A stretch of 64,000 bases of DNA from Advenella sp048381675 (GTDB lineage Bacteria; Pseudomonadota; Gammaproteobacteria; Burkholderiales; Burkholderiaceae_B). Location of the stretch: NCBI RefSeq assembly GCF_048381675.1, contig NZ_JBLWIS010000006.1, positions 62,001-126,000 on the forward strand, read 5' to 3'. Made by a program: the position numbers and the translations under genes. The number at the start of each line of letters is the position of its first letter. Positions within the stretch are counted from its first letter, which is position 1. Positions 53,084 through 62,584 of this stretch are shown here, piece by piece. A model generated the notes under the pieces. That model searched no databases. It was given only the letters and a program-made list of their open reading frames with translations, and had not been told where the DNA came from.

Positions 53084-54631
53084 TTAGTGGTTGGACTCAT
53101 GGGCATAACGACCGGTACCCAGGCTGCCGGGACCCTGCCTGGAGAAACGGATCATGAGATATATTTCAACAATCAGCAGAATGGTGTAGAACGCGATGAA
53201 TCCTGCCAGTGAGCCATAGAGGGAACTGGTGCTGAGCGTGGAAACGGACAGGTGAGTTGGTAGAACGCCGTAGACTGTCCAAGGCTGGCGTCCGAATTCG
53301 GCCACGAACCAGCCTACCTCGCCTGCGATCCAGGGTAATGGCAGGGAGTACAGGGCTAGTTTGAGCAACCATTTTTTCTCCGCAAAGTTACCTTTGACTG
53401 AAGCCCAAAAAGTGGCGATAAAGATGAACATCATGAAGAAGCCAAGACCCACCATGGCACGGAATGACCAGAACAGGGGTTTGACAGCAGGAATGGTATC
53501 TCTGGCAGCCTGGGCAATCATTTCAGGCGTGGCCTGGGCGACATCGGCTGTGTAGCGTTTAAGCAGCAGGCCAAAACCAAGGTCTTGTTTGTGTTGCATG
53601 AAAGTATCCATGGCTTCCTGGTCATCGCGGTTCGCCCGCAGTTTGTCCAAGGCCACTACGGCTTGCTGGCCAGACTCGATACGGCCGTGGTTTTCCTTGA
53701 TGATATCGTGAATGCCAGGCATGACTTCAGTGGTGGAGCGGGTGCCAATCAGGCCCATTACCCATGGGATTTGAATTGCCCAGTCATTTTTCATTTCTGC
53801 ATCATTAACGGATGCAATCAAGGTAAAGGGGGCGGGAGCCGGTTCGGTTTCCCACATGCCTTCAATTGCGGCCATTTTGGTTTTTTGAGCCTTGCCAATC
53901 GAGTAGCCTGACTCGTCACCCAGGACGATAACGGAAAGGATAGAGGCGAGACCAAAAGCGGCGGCAATGCGAAAACTGCGTTTGGCAAATTCGACATCCT
54001 GTTTTTTCAGCAGATACCAGCTGGAAATTGAAAGCACGAACATGGATGCCGTTACATAACCGGCAGAAACCGTATGCACGAATTTGTTTTGGGCTTCGGC
54101 GTTGAAAACAATCGTCCAGAAATTGTCCATTTCCATCCGCATGCTTTCAAAGTTGAATTCGGCCCCGATAGGGTTTTGCATCCAGCCATTGGCAACCAGG
54201 ATCCAAAGGGCGGACAGGTTGGTGCCGACGGCCATTAAAATGGTGACCACCAGATGCTGTTTGCGTGACATGCGCTCCCAGCCAAAAAAGAACAGGCCGA
54301 CAAAGGTTGACTCTAAAAAGAAAGCCATGAGGCCTTCAATAGCCAGTGGGGCGCCGAAAATATCTCCCATGTAGTGGGAGTAGTAAGCCCAGTTGGTGCC
54401 GAATTGAAATTCTAGCGTGAGGCCTGTGGTTACACCAAGGGCGAAGTTGATGCCAAAGAGTTTGCCCCAGAAGCGGGTCATGTCCTTGTAAATAACCTTT
54501 CCGGTCATGACATAGGCGGATTCCATAATGACAAGAATCCATACCAGGCCAAGTGTTAGTGGCACGAACAGGAAGTGGTACATGGCTGTCAAGCCAAATT
54601 GCAGCCGTGATATGTTGACTAATTCATCCAT
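53084..54631 (-). CDS. cydA: Cytochrome bd ubiquinol oxidase subunit I
   Basis: 515 residues, close to the E. coli size (522) and with a long Q-loop (GLLLKRYTADVAQATPEM). The heme ligands are visible: His in YHFLFVPLTLG, His in FVHTVSAGYVTAS and Met in SFRAMVGLG. High-affinity terminal oxidase for low-oxygen growth. It forms the operon DUF2946 gene–cydA–cydB–cydX. Confidence 0.97.
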   Translation of the reverse strand: MDELVNISRLQFGLTAMYHFLFVPLTLGLVWILVIMESAYVMTGKVIYKDMTRFWGKLFGINFALGVTTGLTLEFQFGTNWAYYSHYMGDIFGAPLAIEGLMAFFLESTFVGLFFFGWERMSRKQHLVVTILMAVGTNLSALWILVANGWMQNPIGAEFNFESMRMEMDNFWTIVFNAEAQNKFVHTVSAGYVTASMFVLSISSWYLLKKQDVEFAKRSFRIAAAFGLASILSVIVLGDESGYSIGKAQKTKMAAIEGMWETEPAPAPFTLIASVNDAEMKNDWAIQIPWVMGLIGTRSTTEVMPGIHDIIKENHGRIESGQQAVVALDKLRANRDDQEAMDTFMQHKQDLGFGLLLKRYTADVAQATPEMIAQAARDTIPAVKPLFWSFRAMVGLGFFMMFIFIATFWASVKGNFAEKKWLLKLALYSLPLPWIAGEVGWFVAEFGRQPWTVYGVLPTHLSVSTLSTSSLYGSLAGFIAFYTILLIVEIYLMIRFSRQGPGSLGTGRYAHESNH

Positions 54632-54730
54632 TCGGATTTACTCCTTGAAGCTAGTGCTGGAATGAAGCGGGGGGATGGGTGTCACAGGAGTGACACGCAC
54701 CTTAAATAAATGCAATGAGAAATTTCCGGA

Positions 54731-55129
54731 TCAGGAAAAGAGAGGAGGCGCCTGGCTACGGTTGGGCCGCCAGCGGATGGTACGAAACAGCAGTTGCCAT
54801 TCGTAGCTGACAAAGGTAATGATTTGACGGGCGATGAACCCGAGGAGCAGGATACAGGCCAGCGTGACAATGGCCGCTTGCAATTCTGAGAGAAGACAGA
54901 ACAGGCAGTGGATGTTTGTGGTGTGTGCGGAAGAATCCTGGTCTGGGGAGGTATTGTTGATGATCAGGGTTTTGCCGTTCCCGGACGAGTCGCAGATTTC
55001 GATGGTGAACGGGGAAAGGGAGTCATTGTGCAGGAGTGATGAAACAGAAGGGGAAACCGCTACCAAGGTCATCACGATGAGGACGACCCATGAGGCAAAA
55101 TAGAGAGTGCGGTTTTTGTTGCGGTTCAC
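54731..55129 (-). CDS. DUF2946-like small membrane protein
   Basis: 132 residues. An N-terminal membrane segment (LYFASWVVLIVMTLVAVS), the DUF2946 type segment EICDSSGNGK, then HCLFCLLSE and a second membrane segment. It lies 99 bases upstream of cydA in the same direction, so it may be cotranscribed. Function unknown; the HC..C motif suggests metal or heme binding, as in other DUF2946 members. Confidence 0.7.
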   Translation of the reverse strand: MNRNKNRTLYFASWVVLIVMTLVAVSPSVSSLLHNDSLSPFTIEICDSSGNGKTLIINNTSPDQDSSAHTTNIHCLFCLLSELQAAIVTLACILLLGFIARQIITFVSYEWQLLFRTIRWRPNRSQAPPLFS

Positions 55130-55449
55130 AATGATGTTGACTAATAAAGCATGTTAAACAAATTGTAAACGCAACGAAAAAAAATGACTTTGCTAAATCT
55201 CAAAAGTTTCTTGATTTAGATTAATTTTTTTTGCAGCCAGTGTTTTTCTTGAATGATGCCATTGTCTGATGGGGTTTTCATTAGGCGAGCAACCAGGGTA
55301 TGGGGTAGAAAATATCAGGCATGGCAGGAAGTTTAAATTCGGGGACTCAAAATTTGCAGGTCGGGGGTAAACTTGGGTAAAAATTCACAAACCCACGTAA
55401 AATATGGGCAATTCGGAAATTTGACATAGATCCATTAGGAGAATCTCAC
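55130..55449. promoter_or_regulatory. Divergent intergenic region upstream of cyd genes and fba, with an FNR/Anr-like site
   Basis: About 320 bases without a gene, AT-rich. TTGATTTAGATTAA at 55211–55224 differs from the FNR/Anr consensus (TTGAT-N4-ATCAA) at one position. Such a site would fit oxygen control of the cyd operon. The fba end has a good TAGGAG ribosome-binding site but no obvious promoter was fixed. Confidence 0.4.
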
Positions 55450-56514
55450 ATGGCATTAGTTTCAATGCGTCAGTTGCTCGACCATGCAGCCGAAAACGGC
55501 TATGGCATCCCTGCATTCAACGTTAATAATCTTGAACAGGTCCAGGCCATCATGGAAGCGGCCAAAGAAACCAATAGTCCCGTTATCATGCAAGCCTCTG
55601 CCGGTGCCCGTAAATATGCAGGTGAAGGTTTTCTGAAATACCTTATCCAGGCAGCAGTTGAAAGCTACCCTGAAATTCCTGTGGTCATGCACCAGGATCA
55701 CGGCCAGTCTCCTGAAATTTGCCAGGGTGCCATCAATCTGGGTTTTTCCAGTGTCATGATGGACGGTTCCCTGATGTCAGACGGCAAAACCATTGCCGAT
55801 TATGAATATAACGTGGATGTCACCAAAAAAGTGGTGGACATGGCCCATAAGCTGGGTGTTACCGTTGAAGGCGAACTGGGTTGCCTGGGTTCTCTTGAAA
55901 CCATGGAAGGCGACAAGGAAGACGGGCACGGTGCTGATGGCAAACTAACCATCGACCAGTTGCTGACCGACCCTGAGCAGGCTGCTGATTTTGTACGCCG
56001 CACCCAGCTTGATGCCCTGGCAATTGCCATTGGAACCAGTCACGGCGCGTATAAATTCACCCGCAAGCCTACCGGAGACATCCTGTCGATCCAGCGCATC
56101 AAGGAAATCCATGCCCGCCTGCCCAATACCCATTTGGTGATGCATGGCAGCTCCAGCGTGCCCCAAGAGTTGCTGGCTGAAATCCGCGAATTCGGTGGCG
56201 ACATGAAAGAAACTTATGGCGTTCCTGTGGAAGAAATCCAGGAAGCCATTAAATATGGCGTTCGCAAAATTAATATCGATACCGATATCCGTCTTGCCAT
56301 GACGGGTGCCATTCGTCGTTTCCTGGCCGAAAATCCTTCTAAATTCGACCCGCGCGAATACAACAAGCCTGCCCGTGAAGCAGCGAAACAAGTGTGTATT
56401 GCGCGTTATGAAGCGTTTGGTACGTCAGGTAATGCCAGCAAAATCAAGCCGGTCAGCCTGTCTGAAATGGCTTCCTTGTATGCTGCCGGTAAACTGGCCC
56501 AGCAAGTTAAATAA
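55450..56514 (+). CDS. fba: Fructose-bisphosphate aldolase class II (Calvin subtype)
   Basis: 354 residues. Zinc ligands are in VMHQDHGQSPEI (His, His), GTSHGAYKF and MHGSSSVPQELL. The sequence type is that of class II aldolases in proteobacteria with the Calvin or glycolytic pathway. It has a TAGGAG ribosome-binding site and stands alone, followed by a hairpin. Confidence 0.96.
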   Translation: MALVSMRQLLDHAAENGYGIPAFNVNNLEQVQAIMEAAKETNSPVIMQASAGARKYAGEGFLKYLIQAAVESYPEIPVVMHQDHGQSPEICQGAINLGFSSVMMDGSLMSDGKTIADYEYNVDVTKKVVDMAHKLGVTVEGELGCLGSLETMEGDKEDGHGADGKLTIDQLLTDPEQAADFVRRTQLDALAIAIGTSHGAYKFTRKPTGDILSIQRIKEIHARLPNTHLVMHGSSSVPQELLAEIREFGGDMKETYGVPVEEIQEAIKYGVRKINIDTDIRLAMTGAIRRFLAENPSKFDPREYNKPAREAAKQVCIARYEAFGTSGNASKIKPVSLSEMASLYAAGKLAQQVK

Positions 56515-56551
56515 ACCAGTGTTTGCATAAAAGGCAAATGCCGGTATTAAA

Positions 56552-56583
56552 AATCCCGCCTTGCATTCATTTGGGGCGGGATT
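56552..56583 (+). terminator. Terminator-like hairpin after fba
   Basis: AATCCCGCC (56552–56560) pairs with GGCGGGATT (56575–56583), 9 bp with a 14-base loop. The following run is ATTAATTTA, a weak U tract. Confidence 0.6.
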
Positions 56584-56618
56584 ATTAATTTAAAGCGTTA
56601 AAATACTGGGTTTGATCC

Positions 56619-56640
56619 GTTATGGTTTTGCACCATAACG
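56619..56640 (+). promoter_or_regulatory. Hairpin in the purC leader
   Basis: Perfect 8-bp stem CGTTATGG/CCATAACG with a six-base loop, 37 bases before the purC start. No known purine riboswitch or PurR box is recognised, so any control function is speculative. Confidence 0.4.
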
Positions 56641-56676
56641 CAAAATCCATTCCAACCGAAAACTTAAGGGTTACAA

Positions 56677-57558
56677 GTGGTTACTGCACTTCATCAATCA
56701 ACCATCAAATCATTACCATTGCTGGCACGCGGTAAAGTACGTGACATGTATGCCGTGGGTGATGATAAGCTGCTTATCATTGCCAGCGACCGCATTTCCG
56801 CGTTTGACGTCATTCTTGATGATCCGATTCCGGGCAAAGGCAAGGTACTTACCGAATTAACCGAGTTCTGGCTGAAAAAACTGGCGCACATCATTCCCAA
56901 TCACTCTACCGATGTGAAACCCGAAGAAGTGGTGGCCCCCGATGAGATTGATCAGGTCACAGGCCGTGCCGTGGTGGTTAAACGCCTAAAACCTGTGTTG
57001 GTTGAAGCGGTTGCCCGCGGTTATCTGATTGGTTCCGGCTGGAAGGATTACCAGGCAACCGGTACGGTTTGCGGCGTGAAGTTGCCCGCAGGCCTGAAAC
57101 TGGCTAGCAAATTGCCTGAGCCTATGTTTACGCCTGCCGCCAAGGCCGAGTTCGGTTCACACGATGAGAACGTGGATTTTGCCCATGTGGTGAAGGAAGT
57201 GGGCCAGGAAATGGCAGAAAAAATTCGGGACATTACCCTGAAACTCTATACGGAAGCCGCCCGTTTTGCCGCGGAAAAAGGCATTATTATTGCCGACACC
57301 AAATTCGAGTTCGGCCTGGATGAAAACAACCAGCTGTATTTAATGGATGAAGTGCTGACCCCTGATTCTTCCCGTTTCTGGCCGGCTGACAGCTATCAGG
57401 AAGGGATCAGCCCTCCTTCATTCGATAAACAGTTTGTGCGCGACTGGCTTGAAACCCAGCCTTGGGACAAAACAGCACCGGCTCCCCGCCTGCCACAAGA
57501 CGTACTCGAGAAAACCGCCGCTAAATACCGTGAAGCGGCAGACCGCCTGCTGGCTTAA
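56677..57558 (+). CDS. purC: Phosphoribosylaminoimidazole-succinocarboxamide synthase
   Basis: SAICAR synthetase of purine biosynthesis. 293 residues, GTG start at 56677 with TAAGGG upstream. It has LLARGKVRDMYAVGDDKLLIIASDRISAFD at the N-terminus and DEVLTPDSSRFWP in the C-terminal part, both PurC signatures. Head of the purC–purE–purK–sua5-like run. Confidence 0.96.
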   Translation: MVTALHQSTIKSLPLLARGKVRDMYAVGDDKLLIIASDRISAFDVILDDPIPGKGKVLTELTEFWLKKLAHIIPNHSTDVKPEEVVAPDEIDQVTGRAVVVKRLKPVLVEAVARGYLIGSGWKDYQATGTVCGVKLPAGLKLASKLPEPMFTPAAKAEFGSHDENVDFAHVVKEVGQEMAEKIRDITLKLYTEAARFAAEKGIIIADTKFEFGLDENNQLYLMDEVLTPDSSRFWPADSYQEGISPPSFDKQFVRDWLETQPWDKTAPAPRLPQDVLEKTAAKYREAADRLLA

Positions 57559-57571
57559 GAAAAGGAACATC

Positions 57572-58075
57572 ATGAGCGACAATATCAAGCCGGTTGTAGG
57601 CGTTATTATGGGTTCTTCCAGTGACTGGGATATCATGCAGAATGCGACCCGGATACTTGAAGAGTTTGGCGTGCCCTACCAGGCACAGGTTATTTCAGCC
57701 CATCGCATGCCGCATGATATGGTGGCTTATGGTGCCCGTGCCTACAACGACGGTATCCGTGCCATTATTGCCGGTGCTGGTGGCGCAGCCCATCTTCCAG
57801 GCATGATGGCCGCCCTGACCGAAGTGCCGGTGTTTGGCGTGCCGGTGCCATCCCGCTATTTGAAGGGCGAAGATTCGTTGTTGTCGATTGTGCAAATGCC
57901 CAAAGGTGTGCCGGTCGCCACGTTTGCCATTGGTGAGGCCGGAGCGGCTAATGCTGCCTTGCATGCCATTGCAACACTGGCCATGACCAATCCTGAACTG
58001 CGTGAAAAATTGCTGGCTTTTCGTGAAAAACAAACGGCCGCCGCCCGCGCAATGACCCTGCCACCTACGGCTTAG
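57572..58075 (+). CDS. purE: N5-carboxyaminoimidazole ribonucleotide mutase
   Basis: 167 residues from the ATG at 57572, which has AAGGAAC upstream. GVIMGSSSDWDIMQNA and SAHRMPHDM are the PurE class I signature. It works with PurK in the two-step conversion of AIR to CAIR. 13 bases after purC. Confidence 0.96.
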   Translation: MSDNIKPVVGVIMGSSSDWDIMQNATRILEEFGVPYQAQVISAHRMPHDMVAYGARAYNDGIRAIIAGAGGAAHLPGMMAALTEVPVFGVPVPSRYLKGEDSLLSIVQMPKGVPVATFAIGEAGAANAALHAIATLAMTNPELREKLLAFREKQTAAARAMTLPPTA

Positions 58076-58105
58076 TTTTTCTGCAATTAAAAGAATTGAT
58101 CTCTT

Positions 58106-59290
58106 ATGACTAATACTGTAACGACTTCTGCTGTTGTTTATCCCGGCCAGTGGCTTGGCATGTTGGGTGGTGGGCAACTGGGCCGCATGTTCTGTCATGC
58201 GGCGCAAAGCATGGGGTATAAAGTGGTAGTGCTTGATCCTGCCCAGGACAGTCCGGCCGGAACCGTTGCCGAAAAACAGGTATACGCAGCCTATGATGAT
58301 GTAAAAGGGCTGGATGAGTTGGCTGCGCTGACGCGTGTGGTAACTACCGAATTTGAAAATGTACCTGCGGCCAGCCTTAAACAGCTGTCGGTCAATTGCC
58401 GGGTCAGTCCCGGTGCGGCGGCAGTGGCCGTGGTGCAAGATCGTATTGCTGAAAAAGCGTTTATCGCTTCTCAGGATATTCCGGTTGCACCTTATGCCGA
58501 AGTGCGCTCTGCCGCTGATCTTGAAAATGCCGGACAGCAGCTGTTTCCAGGCATTCTCAAGGCTGCCCGCCTGGGTTATGACGGTAAAGGGCAGGCTCGT
58601 GTAACTAATGTTCAGGAGGCCCTTGCTGCTTTTGATTCGTTTGGCAATGTGCCTTGCGTGCTTGAAGCCATGCTGCCCCTGAAAGAAGAAATTTCGGTGG
58701 TCATGGCGCGTGGTTTCAATGGTGAGGTCGCGGTTTTCCCAATTGGTCAAAATACCCATGTGAATGGCATTTTGGCCACCACCGTGGTTAACCCCGGACT
58801 GATTGCCGAAAACATTCAGGTCCAGGCCAAGCAGGCGGCCATTAAAATCGCCGAAGGCCTGAACTATTTTGGTGTTTTGTGCGTTGAGTTTTTTATTCTT
58901 GAAGATAACAGCTTGATTGCCAATGAGGTGGCGCCCCGTCCGCATAATAGTGGCCATTACACCATGAATGCCTGTGCCAGCAGCCAGTTTGAGCAGCAGG
59001 TGCGGGTCATGGCCGGCATGCCTCTGGGTTCAACCCAATTGCTGGCCCCCGCCATTATGCTGAACATTTTGGGCGACAGCTGGTTCCACCCCGAAACGGA
59101 TGCCTTTGCTGAGCCGGCATGGGACAAGGTCTTGGCCTTGCCTGGCGTATCCTTGCACCTGTATGGCAAAAGTGAAGCCCGCAAAGGTCGAAAAATGGGT
59201 CATGTCAATATCGTGCATGAAAACTTTGACACGGTGCTGGCCCATGCCCGCCAGGTCAGTGAAATCCTCAATTTAAGCCAGGTATTGTAA
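58106..59290 (+). CDS. purK: N5-carboxyaminoimidazole ribonucleotide synthase
   Basis: 394 residues, ATP-grasp enzyme. It starts with LGMLGGGQLGRMF and has FENVPAASL, LEAMLPLKEEISVVMARG, and EVAPRPHNSGHYTMNAC, typical PurK. Next to purE and only one base junction to the next gene. Confidence 0.96.
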   Translation: MTNTVTTSAVVYPGQWLGMLGGGQLGRMFCHAAQSMGYKVVVLDPAQDSPAGTVAEKQVYAAYDDVKGLDELAALTRVVTTEFENVPAASLKQLSVNCRVSPGAAAVAVVQDRIAEKAFIASQDIPVAPYAEVRSAADLENAGQQLFPGILKAARLGYDGKGQARVTNVQEALAAFDSFGNVPCVLEAMLPLKEEISVVMARGFNGEVAVFPIGQNTHVNGILATTVVNPGLIAENIQVQAKQAAIKIAEGLNYFGVLCVEFFILEDNSLIANEVAPRPHNSGHYTMNACASSQFEQQVRVMAGMPLGSTQLLAPAIMLNILGDSWFHPETDAFAEPAWDKVLALPGVSLHLYGKSEARKGRKMGHVNIVHENFDTVLAHARQVSEILNLSQVL

Positions 59291-60313
59291 ATGCACCCAG
59301 ACCAGGAGCAAGAGGTTTACAGGGCGGCTACCAGGCTGCTGCAAGGCGAGCTGGTTGCCTTTCCCACCGAAACGGTTTATGGCTTGGGTGCAGATGCCGA
59401 AAACCCGCAGGCGGTTGACAAAATTTACCAAGCCAAGGGCCGGCCCTCAAACCATCCGGTTATTGTGCACGTGGCACCCGAGGCAGATTTGTCTTACTGG
59501 GCCAAGGATATTCCCGAAGAAGCCCATCAACTCATCAATGCCTTCTGGCCTGGCCCTCTAACCCTTATTTTGCAACGCGCTACCCATATTCCTGACGCGG
59601 TCAGTGGCGGACAGGACAGCATTGGTATTCGTTGCCCGTCGCATCCTGTTGCCCAGGCCCTGTTGCGGCAATTTGCCGGGCTCAAGCTGTCAGGACAAGG
59701 GGGAATTGCCGCTCCTTCGGCCAACAAGTTTGGCCAGGTGTCGCCCACTTTGGCAGAGCACGTTATTAGCGAGTTTCCTGAAGAAGTGGCCAAGGGCATG
59801 CCCGTTCTTGAAGGGGGTGCCGCCGAGATTGGCATAGAATCAACCATTGTTGATTTGTCCCGGATCCAGCAGGGCGTTGGGGCGGTTTTGCTACGGCCCG
59901 GCCATATCAGTGCCAAGCAGATAGGCGAGGTGCTGGGTTATGCCCCACAATTGCCCGATAGCCATGCACCCCGCGTATCGGGTACGCTTAAGGCGCACTA
60001 TGCACCACGTACCCCTTTAATGTTATTTACCGCCCAGGAGTTGGCGCAAGGCACACTACAAAACCGGGTGCCTGCCGGACAGAAATGGGCGGTTTTTGTT
60101 TTTGATGTCGGCCAGCAGCCGGAAACGGCCGGCATAGACTGGTTTGCGGTTTCCAATGATCCGGTACAGTATGCCCATGAGCTTTATGCTTTTTTGCGCC
60201 AGGTAGACCGCTTGGGATATCAGCGAATCTGCATACAGGCCTTGCCTGAAGACCAGGGCTGGGAGGCGGTGAATGACCGTTTGCAAAGGGCTGCTGCGGC
60301 TTTCCCTAGGTGA
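59291..60313 (+). CDS. Sua5/YrdC family, threonylcarbamoyl-AMP synthase
   Basis: 340 residues: an N-terminal YrdC domain (FPTETVYGLGADA, KGRPSNHP) and a C-terminal Sua5 domain. Makes threonylcarbamoyl-adenylate for t6A37 of tRNA. Its start directly follows the purK stop (59288–59290), so translation is probably coupled. Confidence 0.92.
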   Translation: MHPDQEQEVYRAATRLLQGELVAFPTETVYGLGADAENPQAVDKIYQAKGRPSNHPVIVHVAPEADLSYWAKDIPEEAHQLINAFWPGPLTLILQRATHIPDAVSGGQDSIGIRCPSHPVAQALLRQFAGLKLSGQGGIAAPSANKFGQVSPTLAEHVISEFPEEVAKGMPVLEGGAAEIGIESTIVDLSRIQQGVGAVLLRPGHISAKQIGEVLGYAPQLPDSHAPRVSGTLKAHYAPRTPLMLFTAQELAQGTLQNRVPAGQKWAVFVFDVGQQPETAGIDWFAVSNDPVQYAHELYAFLRQVDRLGYQRICIQALPEDQGWEAVNDRLQRAAAAFPR

Positions 60314-60336
60314 CATTTTTACCAAACACGATTATG

Positions 60337-60364
60337 ATTATCCGGTTATGAATAACCGGATAAT
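60337..60364 (+). terminator. 13-bp hairpin touching the start of the next gene
   Basis: ATTATCCGGTTAT (60337–60349) pairs with ATAACCGGATAAT (60352–60364) around a two-base loop. It ends three bases before the ATG of the amidohydrolase gene and leaves no room for a Shine-Dalgarno sequence. It could terminate the pur run, or regulate the downstream start. Confidence 0.6.
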
Positions 60365-60367
60365 TTT

Positions 60368-61552
60368 ATGATCCAGTTTACCGGCATTGATGAAATCGTC
60401 GCAATCCGGCGAGAGATCCATGCACATCCAGAGCTTTGCTATGAAGAGCATCGTACCGCCGCACTGGTAGAGAAAAAATTAAAAGAGTGGGGCATAGAAT
60501 GTACAACCGGCGTCGGGAAAACCGGTGTGGTAGGCAGCATCAAGTCAGGAACTTCGAGTAAAACCATAGGCTTGCGGGCAGACATGGACGCCTTGCCCAT
60601 GCAGGAAGAAAATAATTTTGCCCATCGCTCCCGCCATGATGGAAAAATGCATGGCTGTGGCCATGACGGGCATACAGCCATTTTGCTGGCTGCCGCAAAA
60701 CATTTAAGCGAAAACCGTAATTTTGATGGTACGGTCCGGTTTATTTTCCAGCCAGCCGAAGAGGGTGGTGCCGGCGCCAAGGCCATGATTGAAGACGGGC
60801 TGTTTGAACGTTTTCCCTGTGATGCCGTGTTTGGCTTGCATAACTGGCCTGGCATGCCTGAAGGCAGTTTTGGCTATCGGGCCGGACCTTTGATGGCCTC
60901 GAGCAATGTTTTTCGCATCAATATACGGGGCAAGGGCGGGCATGCTGCGGCACCGCAAGACAGTGCCGACCCGGTTCCGGTCATTGCCCAACTGGTGCAG
61001 GCGTTGCAAACGGTGGTGTCACGCAATATCCGTCCCATTGATGCCGCTGTATTGTCGATTACCCAAATCCATGCCGGAACGGCAAGCAATGTGATTCCCG
61101 ACCATGGCTGGATTGGTGGTGCGGTTCGCGCTTTTACTGATGAGGTGGTAGACCTGATCGAGGCGCGCATGAATAAGCTGGCAGCACAAATTGCCGAAGC
61201 ATTTTCCTGCACCAGCGAAGTTATTTTCGAGCGACGTTATCCTGCCTTGGTCAATAGTGAAGCAGAAACCAAGCTGTGTGCCGAGGTCATGCGCAGCTTG
61301 TATGGAGAAGAAAAAAGCGCTGAATATGTGTTTGAGCATGAACCGGTCATGCCATCCGAGGATTTTTCCTTCATGTTGCAGGAAAAGCCTGGCTGTTATG
61401 TATTCCTGGGCAATGGCGACGGATCCCACCGCCAGCCGGATCACGGCCTGGGGCCTTGCCTGTTGCATAATCCCAGTTATGACTTTAATGACAACTTGCT
61501 GGGCATAGGCGCTTCTTTTTGGGTCAGGCTGACAGAAAAGTATCTGGGTTAA
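60368..61552 (+). CDS. M20-family amidohydrolase (hippurate/N-acyl-amino-acid hydrolase type)
   Basis: 394 residues. Zinc-binding HGCGHDGHTA near residue 95, EEGGAGAKAMIEDG, and a C-terminal SEDFSFM. These are typical of the M20D amidohydrolases that remove acyl groups from amino acids. The start is chosen by the conserved IRREIHAHPELCYEE, but no ribosome-binding site precedes it because of the hairpin. Substrate not known. Confidence 0.9.
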   Translation: MIQFTGIDEIVAIRREIHAHPELCYEEHRTAALVEKKLKEWGIECTTGVGKTGVVGSIKSGTSSKTIGLRADMDALPMQEENNFAHRSRHDGKMHGCGHDGHTAILLAAAKHLSENRNFDGTVRFIFQPAEEGGAGAKAMIEDGLFERFPCDAVFGLHNWPGMPEGSFGYRAGPLMASSNVFRINIRGKGGHAAAPQDSADPVPVIAQLVQALQTVVSRNIRPIDAAVLSITQIHAGTASNVIPDHGWIGGAVRAFTDEVVDLIEARMNKLAAQIAEAFSCTSEVIFERRYPALVNSEAETKLCAEVMRSLYGEEKSAEYVFEHEPVMPSEDFSFMLQEKPGCYVFLGNGDGSHRQPDHGLGPCLLHNPSYDFNDNLLGIGASFWVRLTEKYLG

Positions 61553-61585
61553 TCAACCTTAAGCGCTTAATCTAAAGGACACGAG

Positions 61586-62524
61586 TTGAATATTATCCTG
61601 GCTTCCGAGTCGCATGAATATGCCGATAACTGGTTGAAAATCATCAAGGCAAAATACCCCCATTGGCATGCTTTTGTCTACCAGCCAGGAATGCCACACC
61701 CTGGTGTGGCGGTTACCCGGGCAATTGTCTGGAAACCACCCGTTTCATTGTTTACAGACTATCCCGGGCTGAAGCACCTGTTCAATATGGGGGCGGGCGT
61801 AGATGCCATTTTGCGGCAACCTGGCTTGCCGGCCGACATTCAGGTTATCCGCCTTGAAGATGCCGGAATGGCCGATAAAATGCTGGAATATGTCATTCAT
61901 TTCTTGTCAAAAATGACCCGTCCTTTTGATCAATATGCCCGTTTTCAGCAACAGCAGCAATGGAAGCCCCTGCCAGAGCAGGCTTCCAGCCAGATGGCCG
62001 TGGGGGTGATGGGTCTGGGGGTTATTGGGCAGAAAATCGCGCAGGCACTGGCCGGGTTGGGATATACGGTGCATGGCTGGTCCCGTAGCGAACGAAAACT
62101 GCAGGGTGTATCTACGTATGCCGGTGAAACAGGATTGTCCGCTTTTTTAAAAAATACGCGTATCCTCATTAATGTATTGCCACTGACACAGCAAACCCGG
62201 GGCATTCTTAACCGGCAAACCTTGGGCCAATTGCAGGCACCAGCGGGCCTGATCAATATTGGCCGTGGCGAACACCTGCATGAAGAAGACCTGCTTGAAC
62301 TGATGAAATCGGGCCATATTGGCAAGGCGGTACTTGATGTTTTCAGTACGGAACCTTTGCCTCATGGACATCCCTTCTGGCTGCATCCCGACATTATTGT
62401 GACACCGCATATTTCCGGTCCTACCAATGATGAGCTTGCCCTGGCCCAGATCAGCCTGAAAATTGCCGATCTTGATCATGGTCGGGAAATGGGTGGCGTT
62501 GTGTCAAGGGAAGCGGGTTATTAA
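61586..62524 (+). CDS. ghrA: Glyoxylate/hydroxypyruvate reductase A (GhrA-like)
   Basis: 312 residues, TTG start at 61586 with an AAAGGAC site before it. NAD(P)-binding GLGVIGQKIA near residue 143, then catalytic R227 (NIGRGEH), E256 (STEPLP) and H275 (TPHISG). Reduces glyoxylate and hydroxypyruvate. It follows the amidohydrolase gene by 33 bases. Confidence 0.93.
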   Translation: MNIILASESHEYADNWLKIIKAKYPHWHAFVYQPGMPHPGVAVTRAIVWKPPVSLFTDYPGLKHLFNMGAGVDAILRQPGLPADIQVIRLEDAGMADKMLEYVIHFLSKMTRPFDQYARFQQQQQWKPLPEQASSQMAVGVMGLGVIGQKIAQALAGLGYTVHGWSRSERKLQGVSTYAGETGLSAFLKNTRILINVLPLTQQTRGILNRQTLGQLQAPAGLINIGRGEHLHEEDLLELMKSGHIGKAVLDVFSTEPLPHGHPFWLHPDIIVTPHISGPTNDELALAQISLKIADLDHGREMGGVVSREAGY

Positions 62525-62546
62525 GGCTTGCGCATTTGCCATCAAC

Positions 62547-62573
62547 ACGGCAATGCACAATTGCGATTGCCGT
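62547..62573. terminator. Weak hairpin between the reductase and the hypothetical gene
   Basis: ACGGCAAT pairs with ATTGCCGT, 8 bp, around an 11-base loop, between two convergent genes. No T run was seen, so it is only a possible terminator. Confidence 0.3.
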
Positions 62574-62584
62574 TGGTGAGGTTA

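Noticed and set aside
57695..58957. 420-codon minus-strand frame opposite purE and purK
   Set aside because: Antisense shadow; both sense genes are well supported.
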